Shown here: positions 1-8,879 of the stretch, in pieces | Position numbering within the stretch: the stretch's first letter is position 1 | Layout of the letters: every line of letters starts with the position of its first letter | NCBI GenBank assembly: GCA_002746605.1 | Contig: PDPT01000012.1 | Coordinates: 1-43,128 of the forward strand | DNA length: 43,128 nucleotides | Reading direction: 5' to 3' | Origin: Ignavibacteriota bacterium | GTDB lineage: Bacteria > Bacteroidota > Ignavibacteria > Ignavibacteriales > Melioribacteraceae | Made by a program: the position numbers and the translations under genes | The notes under the pieces: generated by a model | What the model saw: the letters and a program-made list of their open reading frames with translations, nothing else | The model's database searches: none | Told to the model about the DNA's origin: nothing

Positions 1-250
1 AAAGTATAATTTGGTTATTTTCTTTTTTATTTTGACAAAAGGTTAAAAAGAGTAGTAAAAAAAGAATTAGTATCTTTTTCATTTCTATTTTCCTTATTTT
101 TTTAGTACCATAAACTTATAATTTAAATTATCAATAAAGTAAAAAAAATACAAGAAAGATGATATACTAATTTTAAAGTTCTTAATTATGTTTGCAAACT
201 TGTTACCTAATTTAAAATTTGTATTTGGAGTTATTATAATAATATGCGTG
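1..250. other. AT-rich left edge, no gene seen
   Basis: Very AT-rich sequence with long A and T runs. I see no convincing coding frame, RNA gene or terminator here. It lies downstream of the decayed TPR remnant on the minus strand, so it may be part of the same decayed stretch. Confidence 0.5.
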
Positions 251-602
251 CTATTTTTTCTTCTTTTTCCAGAAATCTTCTTCCTGCGTAAGCTCTTTAA
301 TTCTGTATAATGAATAACTTATTAGATTTTCATCTACATCTTTTGCTTCTTTTGTGAATTTTCTGTAGTAATTAAGAGCAACACTTTTATCTGCATAATA
401 TCTATCGTAAACATTTGCAAGATAGAAGAGCAATACTTTTCTGGTTCTAACATTTTGCAGAAGATTATCAAGTGTGTAAAGGATAAGATTTATTTTCATC
501 AAGCAATATCTGAATCTCTACAACTCTATCAATAATAGATTTATCAAGTTCAACATCAGTTTTACCCATTAGATAATCAAGAGAGATGAGACTTCTAAAA
601 CA
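251..602 (-). pseudogene. frameshifted remnant of a TPR-type protein (C-terminal part)
   Basis: Two minus-strand frames join to give one protein tail. The upstream frame runs from about 602 and holds YLMGKTDVELDKSIIDRVVE, then hits a stop near 475. The next frame continues with LDNLLQNVRTRKVLLFYLAN and a Tyr-rich helical segment with ALNYYRKF, ending at 251. A single-base insertion or deletion near 475-480 would restore about 115 continuous residues. The Tyr/Ala-rich paired-helix pattern resembles the last repeats of tetratricopeptide proteins. There is no start codon or ribosome site before it, and the terminator of the neighbouring porin gene sits directly upstream. I read it as the end of a gene whose front has been lost. 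The downstream frame alone (251-502) could be called as a small gene, but its only start would be a TTG inside the remnant. Confidence 0.5.
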
Positions 603-605
603 TCA

Positions 606-652
606 GAAAATAAAATAACAAAGAGCTCACTTCTCAATAGTGAAGCAAGCTC
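606..652 (-). terminator. rho-independent terminator after the porin gene
   Basis: An 11-bp stem pairs 642-652 with 623-633 (two G-U pairs when read on the minus strand), with an 8-base loop. On the minus strand it is followed by a T-rich run complementary to 606-622. It lies 28 bases past the porin stop codon and fits an intrinsic terminator for the porin/phosphodiesterase transcript. Confidence 0.75.
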
Positions 653-679
653 CTGTTATATTATTTTTAATTAATTCCT

Positions 680-2032
680 TTAAAAATTAATTTGTACTCT
701 TCCTTTAAATATTCCAATATTTTCATCAAGAGGAGTTTTTTGATTATCAACATCCATATAATCATAATTCAAACGGAACATTACATTTGTACTTACGTAA
801 TAGTTGATTGCCAAACTATAAGTAGTTGCTTTACCACCTTGAATACTCATGTTTCCATATCCTCCCAAGGCTGCATTTAAATCAGGGTCTCCATAAGCAC
901 CGTTAAAATAAGTACCATCAATATCATTTAAATCAGTATGATCATAACGTACTAAGAATTCAAAAGTACCTGATTTAGGTCTTCTAATATATGATGTTGA
1001 AGGATTATATTTGTACTCATCTCCCAATAGAAATCCTAACTGTGCGTAATAAGCCTTGGTTTCTATATCTCTCAGTTCTCCATACCAATCTGGATAATCA
1101 CTTGGTTTGATTGGCCAAGCATATCCACCACCGGCAGTGTGTGTCCAGTAAGGATTATCTTTCATAAGCCTTAGAGCATAATCATCATCACGAGTTACTT
1201 TAGCTTGTGTATATTCTGCTTGTAACATAAAAGGTCCGCTCAAGGTAACAGATTGAAAATTAAATCTCATATCTGATCGAGCACCTTTCATTGTAGCATT
1301 TAAGAACTTATGTTCAGGTCCGGCAGCAAATGTAACTACACGATTATAATCATCATCGTTAAAATCTTTACTAAAACCATTGGCTTCCGGCTTTCTGTAA
1401 GTAAACGAACCACCAATTTGAAATGTAAAGCTTTCATTTTGAATAGGAGAATAAGCAGCTTTAGAGGATGTCGAAAAACCTTGGTCGCCTTTATTATGAT
1501 TATTCACCGAGCCAGCAAATAGCCCTGTTGATAAGTATAATTTTTGAGTGTAGAAAGTATAACCTAAACCAATACTACGTCCAATACCCATTGCTTGTGT
1601 TGTATTAGAAGAACCTATAAATCTTAAATTTTTACTTGTTTCCGAAGCTTCAATACCAAAAGGTTCAAAGAAATTACCAACGGTAAAAGTACTATTTTTT
1701 TTGTGATTAAATCTTAAAAAAGCATCTTTAATATTAACTTTGTTGTTTCCAAAGCCAATGTTTACTTTAGCACTCCATTTACCCCATCTGATATTGGTGC
1801 CAAATCGAATATCATTAATTGATAAGTGTGAACTTAAATCTGTTGCATCATCTAAGTAATGAAAACCATCCATGTAAATTCTACCATTAATACTTACTTG
1901 GTATTCATTGTCTGATGAAGTTAATTTAATTCCTCCATTAGAATTTTCTACAGAAATATTATTTTCTTGAGCATTTACTCCTACGAAAAATATTAATGAG
2001 AAAATAGCAGTTATATATAATTTTCTAAACAT
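680..2032 (-). CDS. outer-membrane porin of the phosphate-selective OprO/OprP family
   Basis: The 450-residue product starts with a signal peptide ending near residue 21 (VNAQ). The rest is an amphipathic beta-strand protein ending in a terminal aromatic strand (RVQINF), as expected for an outer-membrane barrel. Segments such as INGRIYMDGFHYLDD, DAFLRFNH and FTVGNFFEPFG are typical of the OprO/OprP family, whose members form anion-preferring, often phosphate-starvation-induced pores. It follows a glycerophosphodiester phosphodiesterase gene by 53 bases on the same strand, with a GlpT-type transporter beyond. The context therefore suggests entry of phosphate or phosphate esters across the outer membrane. 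Family assignment is fairly secure; substrate is inferred from neighbours. The product may also be named simply porin. Confidence 0.8.
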   Translation of the reverse strand: MFRKLYITAIFSLIFFVGVNAQENNISVENSNGGIKLTSSDNEYQVSINGRIYMDGFHYLDDATDLSSHLSINDIRFGTNIRWGKWSAKVNIGFGNNKVNIKDAFLRFNHKKNSTFTVGNFFEPFGIEASETSKNLRFIGSSNTTQAMGIGRSIGLGYTFYTQKLYLSTGLFAGSVNNHNKGDQGFSTSSKAAYSPIQNESFTFQIGGSFTYRKPEANGFSKDFNDDDYNRVVTFAAGPEHKFLNATMKGARSDMRFNFQSVTLSGPFMLQAEYTQAKVTRDDDYALRLMKDNPYWTHTAGGGYAWPIKPSDYPDWYGELRDIETKAYYAQLGFLLGDEYKYNPSTSYIRRPKSGTFEFLVRYDHTDLNDIDGTYFNGAYGDPDLNAALGGYGNMSIQGGKATTYSLAINYYVSTNVMFRLNYDYMDVDNQKTPLDENIGIFKGRVQINF

Positions 2033-2085
2033 AATTTACCTAAAATTTTTGTTGTTCATAATATTTTATAGTTTATTAAGATTGA

Positions 2086-3402
2086 TTAATATCCTAAATT
2101 GTTTAATACTTCTTGTGCAGTTCCTATAACTTCACGTTCCTGATAGTTCATCGATAAATCAGTAAGATTAGTAAATGCACCATCTATAAACATATTTCGA
2201 TTTACATTATATTTGAAGTTACCTTTTACATTTCTATCAGGATTTTTGAAGCGTGAAATTCCTCCATAAAAATAATCTCCATTGTACTTTCTTAACTGAT
2301 CTTCTGTATCAAAAGAATAAGCATGAACAAGCATTCCTGCTCTGTGATACATTTCACACATCCAAGGCTCAGTTAAATCCGGATAATTATTAGGTTTTCC
2401 TTTTATAGAAGGACCAATAATTTGACAATTATATTCTACTGAAAAATTAATAAATTCAGCTAACGATTCAAGAGTATTAGAAGGTCTTACATACGAAGAA
2501 CTTTCAGACTCCCAGAGCAACATACATTTTGGAATTCCGGGCAACTCTTTTTCTAATGCAACAATTGACTGACGAGAGAAAGATTGTAAAATAAAACGAC
2601 CTTTTGTATTAGCTACTTGAACTTTTCCGGGTACAGTAGGAATATTTTTTAAAGTTGCAGGACTGTTAATATTCCATCCTTCGTCTGTCAATAACTTTGC
2701 TAAATCTGCTTCCATATTAGGGAACAAATAAGGTTCTTTAGTTTCTGCATAAACACCTGGTCTGTTTCCATTATCTTGAGGATCTATTTCAAACTCATAA
2801 TATCCTGCCCATTGCCCTTCTGCATTTAAACGGTTCATATCTTTTACGGGTTCTCCGTTTGCATCGCGTTTAATTCTATAGCCTTCAGCAATTTTGAACA
2901 CTTCTTCCAAGGTAGAAATTTTTTCGCCTACAAATGATGGTCTAGCGTTCTCCGGTACGGCTACATTAAACCAAGCTCCGGCATCAAGTTCTCTTAATTG
3001 TGCTAAAGTAAAATAGCTTACAGGGTAATCTTCTTTACCTGGAAAGATGCTCTCAATATTAGAAGTTCTTCTCAAATTATCATCGTGAAGTGCTAACAAT
3101 ACACCATCTTTAGTTCTTTGCAAATCAATTTCAAGATAATCTGCGCCCATATTTCTAGCCCATCGGAAAGCAGCTTCAGTTTCCTCGGGAGTCCAAAAAG
3201 TGGAACCCCTGTGGGCAATAATAATGTCTTTTTCTACATAGTCTCTTACTTTTTTTGCCTCTGCACTTAGCTCTTTTAGAGGGTAAGTTTTATAGAGGTT
3301 AAATTCGTTATAATCAGGTGTGTCAATATCACAGCTGACTAATCCCATTCCAAATAAGACGATTAGTCCTAAATAGAGTTTTTTTAATTTAGTTTTGTAC
3401 AT
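2086..3402 (-). CDS. glpQ: glycerophosphodiester phosphodiesterase lipoprotein
   Basis: Hydrolyses glycerophosphodiesters to sn-glycerol-3-phosphate and an alcohol. The signal peptide ends in the lipobox LVSC with Cys24, so the protein should be lipid-anchored in the envelope. The GDPD core is clear: HRG at 64-66, the PEET segment at 72-75, the metal-binding pair Glu91/Asp93 in LEIDLQRTKDG, and His106-Asp107 in LALHDDNLRRT. At 438 residues it is longer than the usual 300-350, with extra sequence in the region of residues 145-250. The start follows a GAGGA ribosome site. The gene lies between a GlpT homologue and an OprP-type porin on the same strand, a layout that supports glycerophosphodiester scavenging. 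The symbol is by function; true orthology to E. coli glpQ is not shown. Confidence 0.9.
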   Translation of the reverse strand: MYKTKLKKLYLGLIVLFGMGLVSCDIDTPDYNEFNLYKTYPLKELSAEAKKVRDYVEKDIIIAHRGSTFWTPEETEAAFRWARNMGADYLEIDLQRTKDGVLLALHDDNLRRTSNIESIFPGKEDYPVSYFTLAQLRELDAGAWFNVAVPENARPSFVGEKISTLEEVFKIAEGYRIKRDANGEPVKDMNRLNAEGQWAGYYEFEIDPQDNGNRPGVYAETKEPYLFPNMEADLAKLLTDEGWNINSPATLKNIPTVPGKVQVANTKGRFILQSFSRQSIVALEKELPGIPKCMLLWESESSSYVRPSNTLESLAEFINFSVEYNCQIIGPSIKGKPNNYPDLTEPWMCEMYHRAGMLVHAYSFDTEDQLRKYNGDYFYGGISRFKNPDRNVKGNFKYNVNRNMFIDGAFTNLTDLSMNYQEREVIGTAQEVLNNLGY

Positions 3403-3698
3403 AATTTCCTCATTTTGTTAAGAATTAATTTTTACTTTATTATTAGCATTGTTTAACTACATTGTTAATTTTTTTTGGGAGCTTTTTTGAAAAAGTGAAA
3501 TCCCGTATTAAAAAAGTTTTTTTCCAAAAAGTATTCGTGAGAAAAGTAAAAAATTATAATTTGTTTACATTTTCTATTATTTCTAATACATAGTTAGAAA
3601 AATTTTCGTTGTTTTATTATTCTTTTATCCTCCTTTTTGTTGTATAAAAATTTATTTATGAATTTTTATATCGTTGCATTAAATTATTAGGATTGTTT

Positions 3699-5027
3699 TT
3701 ACGCAATATTACTTTCTTGCTTCCAAGCAAATGCTATAAACACTATAGAAAATATACATGCTGCAAGAAGCACCATAAAACCACCGTCCCAACCCCATGT
3801 ATCTACAACAAAACCCATTGCAATATTTGCAAATAATGCTCCACCGAGGTAACCGAACAATCCAGTTAAGCCTGCAGCCGTTCCTGCAGCTTTTTTAGGA
3901 ACTAAATCCAAGGCATGTACACCAATCAGCATCACAGGACCATAAATTAAAAATCCTATTGCAATTAGAGCTATATTATCTATCAAAGGATTTCCGGCAG
4001 GATTTTTCCAATAAATAAAAACAGCTACTAAAACCAAAATCATATAAAGAATACTTGCAGGTGCTCTTTTTCCTCTAAATACTTTATCACTTAAGTAACC
4101 GCAGAGAAGAGTACCAGGTATTCCTGCATATTCATAGGCAAAATAAGCCCAACCTGCTTCAGAAATTGAAAAATGTTTTACTTCATCCAAATAAGTTGGT
4201 GCCCAATCTAGAACACCATATCTAACTAAGTAAACAAAAGCGTTTGCGAATGCTATTGCCCAAAGTACTTTATTTTTAAGAACATAAGTAAGAAAAATTT
4301 CTTTTGCAGAAAATTCTTTTTCTTGTTTTTCAGAGTAATTTGGGGGATAATCATTTTTATATTTTTCGATGTTTGGTAATCCACAAGATTGGGGTGTGTC
4401 TCTTACAAGTAGATAAGCTAAAAATGCTACAAAAATTGCTACTATTCCCGGAAAATAAAATTTACTATGCCAATCACCAAAAATTGAAACTCCCAAAATT
4501 GCAAGTGGTCCTATAAGTCCCCCGCCAATATTATGTGCAACGTTCCATATAGACATTTTAGTTCCCCGTTCAGTTGTAGAAAACCAATGTACCATAACCC
4601 TTCCCGAAGGAGGCCAACCCATACCTTGGAACCAACCATTTATTAGTAAAAGTGCAAACATAATCATAATGGAAGATGTTGCAAACGGAAAAACTCCTAA
4701 AGTAATCATCGTAAGAGCAGATAAAAGTAATCCTATAGACATAAATTTACGGGCATCACTTCTATCGGATAAGTTACCCATAAGAAATTTACTAAGTCCG
4801 TAAGCAATTGAAACCCCCGAAAGTGCTATTCCTAATTCTCCTTTAGAAAAACCTTCTTCTATTAAATTAGGCATAGCGAGTGAGAAGTTTTTACGTACTA
4901 AATAATATCCAGCATAACCAATAAAAATTCCAAGGAATACTTGCAATCTTAATCTTTTGTAATTTTTATCAATTTTTTCCGCGGGTAATATTTCCTTATG
5001 TGGAGCAGGCTTGAGAAAATTTATCAT
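3699..5027 (-). CDS. glpT: glycerol-3-phosphate transporter (MFS, organophosphate:phosphate antiporter)
   Basis: A 442-residue twelve-helix major facilitator of the organophosphate:phosphate antiporter family. It should exchange external glycerol-3-phosphate for internal phosphate across the inner membrane. The residues known in E. coli GlpT to form the substrate site occur here at the same numbers: Arg45 (YYLVRKNF), Lys80 (YGLSKF), His165 ([10 protein letters not shown]) and Arg269 (FVYLVRYG). That makes GlpT a better call than the hexose-phosphate (UhpT) or regulator (UhpC) branches. An AAGGA ribosome site precedes the start. The gene is 296 bases upstream of the phosphodiesterase that would make its substrate. 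It may be transcribed separately, as the gap is sizeable and no clear terminator is seen in it. Confidence 0.9.
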   Translation of the reverse strand: MINFLKPAPHKEILPAEKIDKNYKRLRLQVFLGIFIGYAGYYLVRKNFSLAMPNLIEEGFSKGELGIALSGVSIAYGLSKFLMGNLSDRSDARKFMSIGLLLSALTMITLGVFPFATSSIMIMFALLLINGWFQGMGWPPSGRVMVHWFSTTERGTKMSIWNVAHNIGGGLIGPLAILGVSIFGDWHSKFYFPGIVAIFVAFLAYLLVRDTPQSCGLPNIEKYKNDYPPNYSEKQEKEFSAKEIFLTYVLKNKVLWAIAFANAFVYLVRYGVLDWAPTYLDEVKHFSISEAGWAYFAYEYAGIPGTLLCGYLSDKVFRGKRAPASILYMILVLVAVFIYWKNPAGNPLIDNIALIAIGFLIYGPVMLIGVHALDLVPKKAAGTAAGLTGLFGYLGGALFANIAMGFVVDTWGWDGGFMVLLAACIFSIVFIAFAWKQESNIA

Positions 5028-5612
5028 TTTTACTTTCCTTACTAATTTATACTTTTTTGTTTTTTTTTACTTTCGTTTACTTATATAAATAGATATATTT
5101 GTAACTAAGTGAAAGTAAAGATAACTTATTTTATCCAAATTACAAAATAATTTAAATATTTTTTTTTGTTTTCAATTCCTTTTGTTTAAAAATTTCAGAT
5201 TAGACTTAATGCAATTTAAGGTAATATCGAAAAGGTCTTTTTATATTAAGTTCTTTTTCAGACTATAATATTTTTTATCAAAATTAGACTAAAAGGTTTA
5301 TTATTGAACCATGTTTTGAAAGCGTAAATTTATGAAATATTTATCTTTTCGCTGTTTAATATTTTAAGATTGCCTCCATTTATTTAACTTCTTTCCGTGT
5401 ATATTTATTTACTTTTTATTATTTTTATAGAGGTATAAGTGATGGCTTCGCTCTTAGTAAGGTGATTGAAATTAAACAGACATAAACAGATTAACATTAC
5501 TCTTTTTTAAGAGGAATTTCACCTATAATTTTACTTTGGAAAAGTTAGTAAAGTACTGAGACCTAATCTTATATCTATCTAAAATTTAAATAACTAAATA
5601 AGCAGAACTATT
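5028..5612. other. 585-base divergent intergenic region
   Basis: Lies between glpT (leftward) and pdxB (rightward), so it must hold promoters for both. I see no credible gene, tRNA or strong hairpin. On the plus strand TTACTTTG near 5531 is close to the Bacteroidota -7 element TAnnTTTG but mismatches it and lacks an upstream TTG, so I do not call it. Confidence 0.5.
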
Positions 5613-6743
5613 ATGAATATTTTAATTGACAAAAACATAACGTTTGCTGAAGAAGCTTTTTCCAATTTAGGTAAAGTAAAACTAATTAATGGAAGAGAAA
5701 TTTCAATTAAGGATTTAGAGAATATCGATGTGTTGATAGTTGGCTCTACAACCAAGGTAAATAAAGAACTATTAAAAGATTCTGACATTAAGTTTGTAGG
5801 TACTGCAACAGCAGGGACAGATCACATTGATACAGATTATTTAAATGAAAAAGGGATAAAATTTGCCTCGGCTGCAGGATGTAATTCATGGGCTGTTGTT
5901 GAATATGTTTATGCTGCTATTTTCTATTTCTACGAGAAGTATAGTCTCATTTTACAAAACAAATCAATAGGGATTATTGGCTGCGGTAGTATCGGAAGTA
6001 AAATAGCCGAAGTTGCAAAAGTTTTTAATATTGAATTACTGATAAATGATCCGCCATTACAAAGAAAAACCGGAGACGAAAAATATAAATCGTTAGAGGA
6101 AGTTTTATCTGCTGATATTATTACATTTCATGTTCCACTTAACGAAAGCGGGCAAGATAAAACGGTTCATCTTTTAAATGAAGAAAATATAAATTTGATA
6201 AAACCTCATGCTCTCTTAATAAATACTTCACGCGGACCGGTAATTGAAAAAGAAGCATTATCAAAGAGACTTTCTCAAAAACGAAATATTTTTACCGTTA
6301 TAGATGTTTGGGAAAATGAACCTAATATTGATACGGAACTACTTAATATTATTGAACTTGCTACTCCTCATATTGCCGGTTATTCATTTGAAGGAAAAGT
6401 AAACGGGACAAAAATGATATATAATAGTTTGTGTGAGTTTTTAAATACTACCCCTGCATGGCAACCTAAACTTCCAGAAATTGAAAATAATAAAGTAGAT
6501 ATAAGGCGTGCCTGGTCGCCGGAACAAAATCTTCATCAAATAATAAATAACATATATCCAATATGGAAAGATGGAGTTCAAATGAGAAAATTATTGGAGG
6601 TAAAAAAAGAGGAAATAGCTAATACTTTTGATGAGTTGCGAAAGAACTACAAATTACGCCGTGAGTTTACTAATTATTGTGTAGAAGAAACAATGGTTTT
6701 ACAAAAAGAAGCAGCTGAAGTATTAAGATTAAACTTAATTTAG
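5613..6743 (+). CDS. pdxB: erythronate-4-phosphate dehydrogenase
   Basis: Oxidises 4-phospho-D-erythronate in the DXP-dependent route to pyridoxal 5'-phosphate. The 376 residues match PdxB in length and order. An N-terminal catalytic half-domain includes GTATAGTDHID at 63-73. The NAD-binding Rossmann domain has GCGSIG at 123-128 and Asp146 at the end of strand two. The catalytic Arg207 (NTSRGP), Glu236 (ENEP) and His253 (TPHIAGYS) follow. A C-terminal DUF3410-type dimerisation region comes after about residue 285. The AAGCN-SWAVVEY segment and the post-His GYSFEGK motif separate PdxB from other 2-hydroxyacid dehydrogenases. It stands alone, with no other B6 gene in the window. Confidence 0.92.
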   Translation: MNILIDKNITFAEEAFSNLGKVKLINGREISIKDLENIDVLIVGSTTKVNKELLKDSDIKFVGTATAGTDHIDTDYLNEKGIKFASAAGCNSWAVVEYVYAAIFYFYEKYSLILQNKSIGIIGCGSIGSKIAEVAKVFNIELLINDPPLQRKTGDEKYKSLEEVLSADIITFHVPLNESGQDKTVHLLNEENINLIKPHALLINTSRGPVIEKEALSKRLSQKRNIFTVIDVWENEPNIDTELLNIIELATPHIAGYSFEGKVNGTKMIYNSLCEFLNTTPAWQPKLPEIENNKVDIRRAWSPEQNLHQIINNIYPIWKDGVQMRKLLEVKKEEIANTFDELRKNYKLRREFTNYCVEETMVLQKEAAEVLRLNLI

Positions 6744-6870
6744 TAATAATGAGTTTGAGCATATCAAAACAATTGCTAATTTATAAATGTTTTCTATATA
6801 GCTCAATTAAATTATCCCGATGAAGGCAATTAGAAAAAAGAATTCTGTATTAGTTAGTATGACAATGTAT

Positions 6871-6898
6871 AAGGAAGGATTTCAGTAAATCCTTCCTT
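6871..6898. terminator. bidirectional hairpin between pdxB and porQ
   Basis: A perfect 12-bp inverted repeat (6871-6882 with 6887-6898) with a 4-base loop CAGT sits between the convergent pdxB and porQ genes. It is 6 bases past the porQ stop. T-tracts on either side are weak, so terminator strength is uncertain, but position and stem favour a shared terminator. Confidence 0.65.
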
Positions 6899-6904
6899 AC
6901 TTGT

Positions 6905-7831
6905 TTATAAATTTGTTGTAAGCCCTATTCTGTGAAATGACCCGATAGAACCAAGTGATGAAAAAGCATAATCAAAATTATAATTAGAAATTAGTATGCC
7001 TATTCCAAGATTAAAACCGCCAATTCCCGCACTTCCGTTTATTTTATAATCTTTTCTCTTTTGGTTATCGTAACCGAACCTTAATTTTATTACTTTACTT
7101 ACCTTAAACTCTCCACCAAATGTAAAGTTTTGGAAACGTTTTCCAAATGAATCATATGAGCCGTTCAACTTATTTAGCGACACATAAAAAGTGAGAGGAA
7201 GATGAGCTAAGGTTTTAGAAAAACCAAGTCTTATATCTAAAGGAAGTTTTTCTTCAACAGTATAATATTGAGTAAGCTGTGTTCCTAAATTCAATATAGA
7301 GAAACCAAAGTTCCATTTTGTATCTGGAATTGTATAATGCAAACCAAGGTCAAGTGCCAATCCGGTTGAATATTTTCCGGCTATGGAAGAAAAAATAAAT
7401 TTTATATTAGCACCATAATTAAAGTTTTCATCTAATTTATTGGAGTAACCGATAATTGCCGCTAATTCGCCGGCACCAAATTCCCCGGTTTTTACTCCCC
7501 AAGCATTAGCTTCCACAAAACTTCCGTAGTTTATATATTTTAATGCTGCTCCAAACTTTCCGATTTCTTCAAACTCATGCGAGTAAGAAAGTGCAGAAGA
7601 ATTTATGCCCGCTAGATGAAAAACATGCGAAAATGAGATGGAATTATTCTGTAGATAACCAATTCCTGCAGGATTGTAAAAAATTACATTTGGATCATCT
7701 ATATTGGAAACAAAACTTCCCGCAAGAGAAGCTGCCCTAGGACTATTATCCAACTCTAAAAACTTAAATGTCTCTTGAGCAAAAGTAAAATGGGAGATCA
7801 GAAAAAATGTTAAAACTATTTTGTATTTCAT
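6905..7831 (-). CDS. porQ: type IX secretion system protein PorQ
   Basis: A 308-residue exported beta-barrel protein of the PorV/PorQ family. The signal peptide ends at FTFAQ (residue 19). The family opening follows: LDNSPRAASLAGSFVSN then DPNVIFYNPAGIGYL, the conserved asparagine-proline-alanine-glycine turn. The remainder is alternating beta strands ending in a terminal strand (HRIGLTTNL). PorQ is an outer-membrane component of the T9SS, linked in Porphyromonas with PorU/PorZ attachment of cargo. Its presence implies the organism runs a T9SS, consistent with the FlgD-like tail on the metalloprotease at 12109-13779. It is monocistronic here, with a hairpin after its stop. Confidence 0.85.
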   Translation of the reverse strand: MKYKIVLTFFLISHFTFAQETFKFLELDNSPRAASLAGSFVSNIDDPNVIFYNPAGIGYLQNNSISFSHVFHLAGINSSALSYSHEFEEIGKFGAALKYINYGSFVEANAWGVKTGEFGAGELAAIIGYSNKLDENFNYGANIKFIFSSIAGKYSTGLALDLGLHYTIPDTKWNFGFSILNLGTQLTQYYTVEEKLPLDIRLGFSKTLAHLPLTFYVSLNKLNGSYDSFGKRFQNFTFGGEFKVSKVIKLRFGYDNQKRKDYKINGSAGIGGFNLGIGILISNYNFDYAFSSLGSIGSFHRIGLTTNL

Positions 7832-8227
7832 AACTTCATATATTTTTAATGTTAGATTTTAAATATAATAATTTTTAATGGCAAGATGTTATTTCTTTTT
7901 GACCTGAGCTTTGGAACTTAAAATTGGGTAGAATGTTTAATCCCTTTTTAGAAACTTATGACAAATTAGATTGTACGGAAAATAAAACTCACTGTTAGAC
8001 TACTGAGTTAAGCTGAAAATATAAGTTCAGCATCTAACTTTCTAGATTCTTACGAAGAAATTTCTTAGAAATTTAAGAACGCAACAATCTGTTATTAGTT
8101 AGCTAACGAAAGTTGATGAAATAACAATTTTTCTTCCGGAATTTCTTTTTATTTTACAGACAACAATTTGTTTTTGAGTTCAAATTCATTATTTTGAAAT
8201 ATCAGATAAACAATCATCTAAAAATTG
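7832..8227. other. 396-base divergent intergenic region with two short palindromes
   Basis: Separates porQ (leftward) from an exported small protein (rightward). It contains two perfect palindromes, AAGAAATTTCTT at 8055-8066 and GTTAGCTAAC at 8098-8107. These could be operators, but in such AT-rich DNA chance is a fair explanation. A possible plus-strand promoter has TTTG at 8167-8170 and TTATTTTG at 8189-8196 (one mismatch to TAnnTTTG). No gene or RNA was recognised. Confidence 0.4.
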
Positions 8228-8815
8228 ATGTACAAATATTTAAGCATAATTATAATTCTTATTCTTTTAAACTTTACAGTTAAAGCCCAAAGTAAGACAA
8301 ATTTTGAAATAGCCGATTCATTGGTAAGATTATCTGTAAAAGAGTATGCTCAAAATTTACTTGAGAAAACAGAATATAATTTTTTTTTTAATTCACCAAA
8401 TGATTACAAAATATTTAGTTCTACTGTTGTTGGTGAATTAAAAAAGAATAATATTAACATAAATCCTACTGTTTCTGATTCTATATCTTATAATCTCAAA
8501 GAAATAAACACAAATTATCCCGAAATAATTAAAGATGGTTTTTTCGGAGGATATTTGGTAAAGAGAGAAATAAAGGTTAAGGGTTTACTCTTTCTAAAAA
8601 AGAAAAATAAAATAACTGATTTTAAGGAATTTAATTTAACTTCCCAGAATTATGTAAAATATTCCGATATTTCAGTTTTAGAAAATATTGCATATTCATT
8701 TACCACTGCAAAATTACCCGATGAACCTTTGCTAAGCAGTTCAATTGAGCCGATAATCGCTATAGGAACGGCAGCCGCAGTTGTTTATCTTTTTTTTAAT
8801 ATCAGAAGTAAATGA
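8228..8815 (+). CDS. exported protein of unknown function with a C-terminal membrane segment
   Basis: I do not recognise a family. The 195-residue product, taken from the ATG at 8228 rather than the adjacent TTG, begins with a signal peptide ending near KAQS. A mixed alpha/beta region follows in which NSPNDYKIFSSTVVGELKK and DGFFGGYLVKREIKVKG stand out. It ends with a hydrophobic helix (IEPIIAIGTAAAVVYLFFNI) and a short basic tail. That layout suggests a periplasmic domain anchored at its C-terminus, facing the envelope space. It lies 64 bases before bamD on the same strand and may be co-transcribed with it, hinting at an envelope role. Function is unknown. Confidence 0.75.
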   Translation: MYKYLSIIIILILLNFTVKAQSKTNFEIADSLVRLSVKEYAQNLLEKTEYNFFFNSPNDYKIFSSTVVGELKKNNININPTVSDSISYNLKEINTNYPEIIKDGFFGGYLVKREIKVKGLLFLKKKNKITDFKEFNLTSQNYVKYSDISVLENIAYSFTTAKLPDEPLLSSSIEPIIAIGTAAAVVYLFFNIRSK

Positions 8816-8879
8816 ATTTGATAATATGTTTTAATAGTTTCTAATTATAATTAAATTTATTATTTAGATTTAAAAATTT

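Noticed and set aside
3643..3670. Perfect 10-bp AT-only inverted repeat downstream of glpT
   Set aside because: The stem has no GC pairs and no T-run follows it on the minus strand, so it is a poor terminator; such repeats arise easily in this AT-rich DNA.
5520..5545. Possible promoter before pdxB (TTACTTTG)
   Set aside because: Mismatches TAnnTTTG at the second position and lacks an upstream TTTG at suitable spacing.
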